From an uncultured Clostridia bacterium (lineage in GTDB: Bacteria > Bacillota > Clostridia > TANB77 > CAG-508), in NCBI GenBank assembly GCA_944386335.1, contig CALXAQ010000046.1, forward strand, positions 1 through 6,365: 6,365 nt of DNA. The letters run 5' to 3'. This document shows, piece after piece, positions 1-6,365 of this stretch. The notes under the pieces are model-generated. The model was given only the letters and a program-made list of their open reading frames with translations. It was not told where the DNA came from and made no database searches. Numbering within the stretch: the first letter of the stretch is position 1; each line of letters opens with the position of its first letter. A program made the position numbers and the translations under genes.

Positions 1-3000
1 GAAATTGTCAATAAACTAGTACAACATACTAGTGGTAAACTAGTAAAACCAAAACTAATTCCTAAGTTAGATTTTCAAAATGGAATAGCACCGGCTTATA
101 CAACTATGGTGGTTATTCCTACTATCGTAAAAAGTAGAGAAAAAGTAAAAGAACTGATGCATAATTTAGAAGTAATGTATTTAGCAAATAAGAGTGAAAA
201 TTTATATTTTGCTTTATTAGGAGATTGTAGTGCTAGTCAAAATAAGAAAGAAGAATATGATGAAGAAGTAATACAGGAAGGAAAATTACAAGTAAAACGT
301 TTAAATGAAAAATATCCACAACAAGGAATAGGAAAATTTCAATTTGTCTATAGAGAACGTTTTTGGAATGGAAAAGAAGAATGTTATTTAGGGTGGGAGA
401 GAAAAAGAGGATTATTAAACCAACTAAATGAATATATATTGGGACACGAAAGTAATACTTTTTTATGTAATACCATAGAAGAACAGAAACAAGAAGGAAA
501 AAGTTGGGAAACAAAAATAAAGTATATTATTACTTTAGATTCAGATACAAAACTACCTATTGGTACAGGATTAGAATTAATTGGAGCAATGGCACATATT
601 TTAAATAAACCTATTTTAAATACAGAAAAAGATGCAGTTATTCAAGGACACGCTATTATGCAGCCAAGAGTTGGAATTGATTTAGAAATTAGTAGAAAAA
701 ATTTATTTACTAAAATTTTTGCAGGAAGTGGAGGTACAGACTCTTACACGAATGCCATTTCCGATTTTTATCAGGATATATTTGATGAAGGAATTTTTAC
801 AGGAAAGGGAATTTATGATATATCCATTTTCTCTACAGTTCTAGCAAAGGAAATTCCAGAAAATAGAGTACTTAGTCATGATTTGTTGGAAGGAAATTAT
901 TTAAGATGTGCTTTGGTTTCAGATATTATGCTAATGGATGGATATCCTACTACCTACCAAAGTTTTAAAACTAGAATGCATCGTTGGATAAGAGGAGATA
1001 TACAAATTTTATGTTGGGTGAAGAAAAAGATTTTCAATAAAAAACAGGAAGAGAAGGCTAATCCACTAAATGGCTTATGTAGATACAAGATATTAGATAA
1101 TAGCATTAGAGCAGTATTTCCTATTTTTACTCTTCTAGGATTAGGATATACATTTTTCTTTTGTAATGATTTAGCTTGGATTTTTTTAATTGCTCTATTG
1201 ATGCCAACTTTATTAGATTTAGCAGATAAGATTATATACCGTAAAGAAAATGTAGGAAGCAGAAAAAGTTTTGATGCTACTATTAACGAAACAATGGCAA
1301 GTATAGATAGAGGATTATTAGCATTAGCTACTCTTCCTGATAAAGCATATGTTTCTGCAAATGCCATTATAAAAACCTGCTATCGTTTGTGGGTTAGTAA
1401 AAAACATATGTTGGAATGGATTACTTCAGAGGAAGCAGAAAAATTAGCTAAAACCTCACTTATTTCTTACTATAAAAGTATGATAATAGGTGTCATATTA
1501 GGTTTATTTACTATTATATATTTGTGTACCACAAAGCAACAACCATGGAGCATTGTATTTTTTCTACTAGCTATTTTATGGGTGATAGCACCTATCGTCA
1601 TGTGGTATATAAGTAAGCTTCCTAAGACAAAAACGGCAAAAGAAATATTAACAGCAGAGGAAAAAGAATATCTAATGAATTTGGGAAAAGAAACTTGGCA
1701 ATTTTTTAAAGAATATTTAGTAGAGGAAAATCATTATTTACCACCAGATAATTATCAAGAAGATAGAAATCCAATTGTTGTAAATAGAACTTCTTCAACC
1801 AATATTGGACTTGGCATGTTAGCTGTGATATCTAGTTATGATTTAGGATATGAATCTTTAGAAGATACCGTAACACTTTTATTGCATATGATTGCTACTG
1901 TGGAAGAAATGCCAAAATGGAATGGTCATTTATATAATTGGTATGACATTCATACTTTAGAACCTTTATCTCCTAGATATGTTTCCACTGTAGATAGTGG
2001 AAATTTTGTGGGATATGTTTATATTGTAAAAACTTTTTTGAAAACCATTTTAGAGAAAAAAGCGGTAAGTAAAGAGTTATTAGAACAAATACCTCATTGG
2101 GTTAAAGGAGAGATAGGAGACATTCCTATAGCGAAAGCAGATTTTACTAAATTATATGATGAGGAGAAAAAACTTTTCAGTATAGGTTTTCATGTGGAAA
2201 ATAATCAGCTAACAGATTCTTATTATGATTTATTAGCTTCAGAAGCAAGACAAACTAGTTTTGTGGCTATTGCTAAAAAAGATGTTTCACCAAAGCATTG
2301 GTTTTCACTTAGTAGAACACTAACTTGTTTAAATGGATATAAAGGATTAATTTCATGGTCTGGTACAGCTTTTGAATATTTAATGCCAAATATTAATATA
2401 AAAAAATATAAAGGAAGTTTATTAGAAGAATCTTGTCAATTTATGCTTATGAGTCAAAAAGAATATAGTAAAAAATTGGGAGTACCATGGGGATTTTCAG
2501 AAACAGCTTTTCATGTAAAGGATTTTAGTAATAATTATCAATATAAAGCTATTGGTATACCATGGTTAGGATTAAAAAGAGGATTAGAAGATGATGTTGT
2601 TGTGGCAAGCTATGGAAGCCTATTAGCGTTACCAGATGAACCAAAAGAAGTGATAGAAAATATGAAGTTATTAGAAAAAAATCATATAAGAGGGAAATAT
2701 GGCTTTTATGAGTCTATAGATTATACACCGGCTAGATTAAGTAGAGGACAGAATTATGCTGTTGTAAAAACATATATGGCACATCATCAGGCACTTATTT
2801 TGCTTTCTATTAATAATTTGTTTTCTGATGGAATTTTACAAAAGAGGTTTGAAGAGAATCCAGAAGTAGAAGCAATGGATATATTATTACAAGAAAGAAT
2901 GCCAGAGAGTATGATAGTTACCAAAGAACAAAAAGAAAAGCCAACCAAAATAAAATACCGAGATTATGCAGATTATTGTGAAAGGATTTATGAAAAACCA

Positions 3001-6000
3001 GAATTGCCATTAAAAAGAATTAATGCTATTGCAAGTAATCATTATTTAATTGTAATGGATCAAAAAGGACAAGGATATAGCAAATATAAAAATATTTTTA
3101 TCCATCGTTTTAAAGAAACAAGAGATATAGTACAGGGAATTCTATTTTATTTTAAAAATATTAAAAATAAAAGGATTTGGACATCAGGTTTTCGTAATGA
3201 CTTAGGAAAACCTGATAAGTATCAAATTATATTTTCAGAAGATAAAGATAAAATAGTAAGATTAGATGGAAGTATAGAGACAATAACAGAAATAACAATT
3301 AGCAGTGATAGTCCTGTAGAGATAAGAAGAGTTACTTTAGAGAATAGAGGGGCTGAAGAAGAAACTATGGAAGTGAGTAGTGTACTAGAACCAGTTCTTT
3401 CACAAAGTAGACAAGATAATGCACATCCCGCATTCAATAATCTATTTCTTGGAATAGAAAAGGAAGAGGATATTTTTATAATAAAAAGAAGAAAACACAT
3501 AAAAGAAGAAAAGAATATGTATATGGCAGTTACCATGTTTGTAGAAGGAACAAAATCAGACTTGGAATTTGAAGTAGACAAAGAAAAATTAAATGGAAGA
3601 GGAAATTTAGGAATTCCAGAAAAAATAGAAACATCTAAACCGTTTTCTAAAAAATTAGATTTTGCAGTGGATCCTATTTTAGCTATAAGAAGAACTATTA
3701 CTATACCAAAGGGAGAAAAAAAGCAAATTTACTATGTTTTAACAGTAGGAGAAGATAAACAGACAGTGATAGAAAGAATTAAAGAGTATCAAAATAAAAC
3801 AAAATTAGATGCTACTTTTAGATTGTCTAAAGCAAGAGTGGAAGCAGAAAATCGTTATTTAGGAGTAGAAGCAAAGCAAATAGAGGAATATCAAACAATG
3901 CTTTCTTATTTGCTTTTCCAAAATCCGTTAAAAACGCAAAGTCTACCCCAATTAATAGAAAAAGAAGAAGAAGTTTTTCAAAGCAAATTATGGAAATATG
4001 GAATTTCTGGAGATTTACCGATTCTATTATTAAAAATAGAGCAAATAGGGGATAGCTATGTACTAAAAGATGTACTAAAGGCCTATAATTTTTATCGTAG
4101 TAAACATATAGATATAGATTTAGTGATTTTAAATGAAGAAGAAAATAGCTATGAAAATTATGTAAGAGAAGAAATTCAAAATTGTATTTACAACGAAAAT
4201 TTAGCTTATTTACAAAATCAAAGTGGTGGAATTTGGGTATTAGAAAATGTAGAAGATAAAGAATTGCTAGAAGAAAGAGCAAACTTAGTAATAGATAGTA
4301 AAAAAGGACCAATAGCAAGAAACTTAAAAGATAGGGAGGAAGAATATGTAGAAAGTAGGCAAGATGTAATGAAGGAGGAATCTAATCCTTATTTTATAAA
4401 TCAAGAAGAAATAATAAGACAAAGTTTAGAAGGAGAAGAGTTAAAATATAATAATAATTTTGGCGGATTTTTACCAAACCAAAAAGAATATCATATTAGA
4501 CAAAATAAAGAACAACGCCTGCCAAATGTATGGAGCCATATAATGGCAAATGAACATTTTGGTACATTGGTAACAGATAGTATGGGAGGTTTTACATGGA
4601 GTGAGAATAGTAGATTAAACCGATTATCTAGTTGGGTAAATGCACCAGTAGAAGATATTCCTTCTGAAATAATTTATATGAAAGATGAAGAAACAAAAAA
4701 GGTATGTTCTTTAGGATTAAATCCTATGCCAGATGAAAATGATTATGATGCTATTTATGGATTTGGCTATAGTAAGTTTTTTCATACAAGTTCTTCTATT
4801 AAGCAAGAAACCACTATATTTGTGCCAAGAGAAGATTCTAATAAAATTTATTTAATTCGCTTGCAAAATTTAGCACCACAAAAAAAGAAAATAAAATTGG
4901 TTTACTATGTAAAACCAGTATTAGGAGAAGATGAAGAACAAACTAAAGGATGGATAGGAATAGAATATGTAAAAAAAGCCAATACAGTACTTGCTAAAAA
5001 CTATGCGGGAGAAGTAATAAAAGGATATGCATATGTAGCAAGTAGTGAAGAAATACAATCTTATACAGGAAGTAAGAGTTTTTTTATAGGAAATGGAAGC
5101 CTACAAAATCCAGAAGCTATGCATAAGAAAGGATTAAATTGTGAGAATAGCTTGGGACAAGAGGGAATTCTTGCAATTGAAATAGAAGTAAGTTTAGAAG
5201 CGTTAGAACAAAAAGAAATTTCTTTTGTATTAGGAATGGAAGAAAATAAAATACAATGTTTAGATAAAGCATATCAATATAGTAATATACAAAATTGTGA
5301 GAAAGCATTAGAGGAAGTGCAAAGATATTGGAGCGAGACTATTCAAAAATTACAGGTAGAAACACCATTAGAATCTTTCAACATTTTAATGAATGGTTGG
5401 ATGATTTATCAAGCCATAGTTAGCAGACTTTGGGCAAGGTCAGCATATCAACAATCTGGTGGAGCATTAGGCTTTAGAGATCAACTGCAAGATACTTTAG
5501 GACTGAAATATACTATGCCAGAAAAAATGAAAGAACAAATTATCAAACATAGTAAACATCAATTTAAGGAAGGAGATGTTGAACATTGGTGGCATGAAGA
5601 AACGAAAAGAGGTATTCGTACTAGATTTTCAGATGATTTGTTGTGGTTAGTATATGTAACAGAAGAATATTGCAGAGTAACGGGAGATGTTAGCTTACTA
5701 GAAGAAAAAACACCGTTTTTAGAGGGAGAACCTTTAAAAGAAGGAGAAGATGAACGATATGATTTATATTTAGAAACAGAAGAAACAGCTACTATTTATG
5801 AACATTGTACAAGAGCAATTGTCAGAGCAATGCAATTTGGGGAAAACAATCTTCCTAAAATAGGTTCTGGAGATTGGAATGATGGACTAAGTACAGTAGG
5901 AAATAAAGGAAAAGGAGAAAGCGTATGGCTTGGGTTTTTCCTGTATGACGTGCTACAAAGATGGATACCTATACAAGAAGAGCAAATAGAAAAATGGAAA

Positions 6001-6365
6001 GAAGAAGGTAAAGAAGAACAAATAGAGATAGAAAAGGCTTATCAAAAACAGTATAAGCAAATTATAGAAATGTTAAAAAAAGCATTAAATACAAATGCTT
6101 GGGATGGAAGATGGTATAGAAGAGCTTTTTGTGACGATGGAACTATATTAGGAACCATTCAAAACGAAGAATGTAAAATAGATGGAATTTCTCAAAGTTG
6201 GGCTACTATTTCTGATGCAGGGGATAATGATAAAAAATATATTTCGCTAGAAAGTTTAGAAAATCATTTAGTAGATAAGGAAAATGGAATTATAAAATTA
6301 TTAGACCCACCATTTAATAAAACAAAAATAGAACCAGGATATATAAAGGCTTACTTGCCAGGAGT
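1..6365 (+). CDS. Cyclic beta-1,2-glucan synthase (NdvB/ChvB/Cgs family), internal fragment lacking both ends
   Basis: Frame 1 is open over the whole window (about 2121 codons) with no stop; start and stop codons lie outside it. The domain order is GT84 glucosyltransferase, four membrane helices, GH189-type transglycosylase, two beta-sandwich domains around a helical linker, and GH94. This is the layout of cyclic beta-1,2-glucan synthases. Clear motifs are TLDSDT (178-183), SHDLLEG (292-298), HRWIRGD (327-333), GFSETAF (831-837), GFYESIDYT (901-909), GFRDQLQD (1824-1831), GSGDWNDG (1955-1962) and QSWATIS (2065-2071). Family members are membrane proteins of roughly 2,500-2,900 residues that build, size and cyclise a beta-1,2-glucan from UDP-glucose in the cytoplasm. 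By comparison, several hundred N-terminal residues and perhaps 150-200 C-terminal residues are missing here. Codon use is uniform and AT-rich throughout, with no sign of frameshift, insertion or fusion. Family identity is very secure; the exact product (ring size, substituents) cannot be read. It is homologous to ndvB/chvB/cgs, but orthology is not claimed, so no symbol is given. Confidence 0.96.
43..1035 (+). other. GT84 glucosyltransferase domain (residues about 15-345)
   Basis: This part of the protein should transfer glucose from UDP-glucose onto the growing beta-1,2-glucan. It opens with a family-typical stretch: PKLDF (61-65), TMVVIPT (35-41 region) and LEVMYLAN (56-63 region). GWERKRG (131-137) follows, then YIITLDSDT ending at 183, where D180-x-D182 is the metal/nucleotide-sugar binding D-x-D. 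Further on are QPRVG (221-225), GKGIYD (268-273), SHDLLEG (292-298; D294 is a likely base or acceptor-site acid) and HRWIRGD (327-333), the equivalent of the Q/RxxRW motif of processive GT-A enzymes. All the expected acidic residues are present, so the domain looks active. The usual DWQ after HRW-RG reads DIQ here (333-335). The domain lies just before membrane helices, which fits a cytoplasmic catalytic face. Boundaries are approximate. Confidence 0.9.
1111..1221 (+). other. First predicted transmembrane helix pair (residues about 371-388 and 391-407)
   Basis: Two hydrophobic stretches follow the GT84 domain. The first runs from AVFPIFTLLG through LGYTFFFC; a short CND turn separates it from the second, LAWIFLIALLMPTLL. 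A charged segment (DLADKIIYRKE) follows. In the studied Brucella Cgs, six membrane helices are known and the GT domain sits between the second and third. By analogy these would be helices 3 and 4, with two more upstream of the window. Helix boundaries were judged by eye from hydrophobicity. Confidence 0.75.
1480..1611 (+). other. Second predicted transmembrane helix pair (residues about 494-510 and 517-537)
   Basis: Two hydrophobic stretches, MIIGVILGLFTIIYLC and WSIVFFLLAILWVIAPIVMWYI, are separated by the short polar loop TTKQQP. The basic segment SKLPKTKTAK follows at about 538-547. Positive charge there suggests that the long C-terminal part (GH189 to GH94) lies in the cytoplasm, as known for the family. 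A soluble stretch of about 85 residues (408-493) lies between the two helix pairs. It contains RGLLALATLPDKAY (318-nt region near 1312-1353), a stretch typical of these proteins. Confidence 0.75.
1663..2895 (+). other. GH189-type cyclising transglycosylase domain (residues about 555-965)
   Basis: This central domain, formerly annotated as glucoamylase-like, should cut the linear beta-1,2-glucan and join its ends into a ring by transglycosylation. Visible hallmarks are NRTSSTNIGLG (595-605), GHLYNWYD (642-649), STVDSGNFVGY (662-672), GVPWGFSETAF (827-837), GIPWLGLKRGLEDD (572-nt region beginning near 2554; residues about 852-865), GFYESIDYT (901-909) and YMAHHQAL (925-932). E834 in the GFSET motif and E904 in the GFYES motif are the obvious acidic candidates for catalysis; assigning roles to them is inference. 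The related GH144 endo-beta-1,2-glucanases share the fold, but the setting between GT84 and GH94 points to the synthase version. The exact C-terminal boundary is uncertain, and the following beta-sandwich may belong to the same structural unit. Confidence 0.82.
3001..3825 (+). other. First beta-sandwich, carbohydrate-binding-like domain (residues about 1000-1275)
   Basis: This segment resembles the first of two GH94-associated N-terminal-type domains in cyclic glucan synthases. It starts near LPLKRINAIASNHYLIVMD (1002-1020) and continues with GQGYSKYKNIFIHRF (1023-1037), RIWTSGF (1178-nt-equivalent residues 1058-1064) and VEIRRVTLENRG (1106-1117). The SVLEPVLS stretch (1127-1134) and AHPAFNNLF (1141-1149) match the family pattern of a strand-rich, non-catalytic module. 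No catalytic motif is visible. Its role is probably structural, or to hold glucan against the neighbouring GH189 domain; this is inferred from position and fold class. Confidence 0.7.
3838..4320 (+). other. Helical linker region between the two beta-sandwich domains (residues about 1280-1440)
   Basis: This mostly helical, charged stretch contains LWKYGISGDLPILLLKI (1330-1346), AYNFYRS (1361-1367) and DLVILNEEENSY (1373-1384). These are recurrent landmarks of the cyclic beta-1,2-glucan synthase family at this position. GGIWVLE (1409-1415) follows. No catalytic function is known for it; it separates the cyclising half from the GH94 half. The part after it (about 1420-1465) is rich in E, K and R, looks poorly conserved, and is probably a flexible surface segment. 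Confidence 0.65.
4408..5325 (+). other. Second beta-sandwich domain, GH94 N-terminal type (residues about 1470-1775)
   Basis: The domain starts near NNNFGGFLPNQKEYHI (1484-1499). It contains the typical VWSHIMANEHFGTLVTDS run (1510-1527), GGFTWSENSRLNRLSSW (1529-1545), DEETKK (1562-1567) and GYSKFFH (1589-1595). In GH94 enzymes this super-beta-sandwich packs against the (alpha/alpha)6 barrel and helps form the dimer or substrate groove. GGFTWSENSRLNRLSSW corresponds closely to the family pattern G-x-T-W-x-x-NSR-x-NRLT-x-W. The domain therefore pairs with the GH94 catalytic domain that follows directly. Boundaries are approximate. Confidence 0.8.
5353..6365 (+). other. GH94 phosphorylase-like catalytic domain, C-terminally cut by the window (residues about 1785 onward)
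   Basis: This (alpha/alpha)6 domain should trim the growing beta-1,2-glucan, by phosphorolysis in studied homologues, and so set its length before cyclisation. Landmarks are NGWMIYQ (1798-1804), GALGFRDQLQD (1821-1831), EHWWHEETKRGIRTRFSDD (1861-1879), TIYEHC (1931-1936), GSGDWNDG (1955-1962), AWDGRWYRRAF (2033-2043 region), DGISQSWATISDAGD (2061-2075) and PGYIKAYLPGV (2112-2122). The catalytic acid of GH94 lies in the DWND motif, so D1958 or D1961 is the candidate. The window ends just where the family normally reads PPGVREN, so the phosphate-contacting residues further on cannot be checked. Phosphorolysis as opposed to hydrolysis is therefore inferred. A charged helix rich in E and K (about 1990-2025) sits between DWNDG and AWDGRW, as is usual. 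Confidence 0.92.

Noticed and set aside
15..44. Three copies of ACTAGT within 30 bases (15-20, 28-33, 39-44)
   Set aside because: Spacing is irregular (13 and 11 bases) and the copies lie within coding sequence for two KLV tripeptides and a TS dipeptide. No array or site function is supported.
233..514. Minus-strand open frame of 93 codons with a very hydrophobic product
   Set aside because: It lies opposite GT84 coding sequence with strong conserved motifs. The hydrophobic, Leu/Phe-rich translation is what AT-rich, Glu/Lys-rich coding DNA gives when read backwards.
954..1367. Minus-strand open frame of 137 codons
   Set aside because: It is antisense to the HRWIRGD motif and the first membrane helix pair. 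It has no recognisable domain and is a shadow of the sense gene.
3222..3581. Minus-strand open frame of 119 codons, Ser/Leu/Ile-rich
   Set aside because: It is antisense to the first beta-sandwich domain. The low-complexity hydrophobic composition comes from reversed Glu/Lys/Arg codons.
3827..4318. Minus-strand open frame of 163 codons resembling a membrane protein
   Set aside because: It is antisense to the conserved helical linker (GISGDLPI, DLVILNE). Its apparent membrane helices are reversed acidic and lysine codons (TTC/TTT/CTT).
4333..4348. Internal Shine-Dalgarno-like GGGAGGA followed by an ATG at 4346
   Set aside because: The ATG is out of frame with the gene and is followed at once by TAG, so nothing could be translated from it.
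4372..4379. Perfect AAGGAGGA ribosome-binding-like sequence inside the gene
   Set aside because: It simply encodes Lys-Glu-Glu in a charged segment, and no suitably spaced start codon follows.
4881..4887. In-frame A AAA AAG slippery heptamer of the type used for -1 frameshifting; another lies at 3717-3723
   Set aside because: Such heptamers are expected often in an AT-rich, lysine-rich gene. The family reading frame continues normally past both, and no downstream stem-loop was evident by eye.
5117..5308. Minus-strand open frame of 63 codons
   Set aside because: It is short, hydrophobic and antisense to the end of the second beta-sandwich domain, with no independent support.

Overview
The whole 6365-base window is the inside of one very large plus-strand gene. 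Reading frame 1 stays open from base 1 to base 6365, about 2121 codons, with no stop. Neither the start codon nor the stop codon is present. The product is a cyclic beta-1,2-glucan synthase of the NdvB/ChvB/Cgs family, a giant multidomain inner-membrane enzyme.

Domains in order, with residues counted from the first codon of the window: a GT84 glucosyltransferase domain (about 15-345) with a D-x-D motif at 180-182 and an HRWIRGD motif at 327-333; two pairs of predicted membrane helices (about 371-407 and 494-537); a GH189-type (formerly 'glucoamylase-like') cyclising transglycosylase domain (about 555-965); a first beta-sandwich, carbohydrate-binding-like domain (about 1000-1275); a helical linker (about 1280-1440); a second beta-sandwich domain of the GH94 N-terminal type (about 1470-1775); and a GH94 phosphorylase-like (alpha/alpha)6 catalytic domain (about 1785 onward), cut off by the window edge at its PGYIKAYLPGV segment.

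By family knowledge, these parts act on one glucan chain at the cytoplasmic face of the membrane. GT84 extends a protein-linked beta-1,2-glucan from UDP-glucose, the GH94 domain trims the chain to set its length, and the GH189 domain closes the ring and releases it. Every recognisable motif checked is present, so the enzyme looks intact rather than decayed.

The DNA is strongly AT-rich (roughly 30% GC by eye). It favours AGA for Arg, TTA for Leu and GGA for Gly, and uses TGG for Trp with no in-frame TGA. This suggests a low-GC Firmicute, probably of the class Clostridia, using the standard bacterial code. Genus cannot be told from the window. There is no intergenic DNA, and I found no RNA gene, mobile element, CRISPR array, promoter or terminator. 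Minus-strand open frames are shadows of this gene. I found no evidence of an undescribed system. The main interest is a complete-looking cyclic glucan synthase core in a low-GC Gram-positive-type genome.
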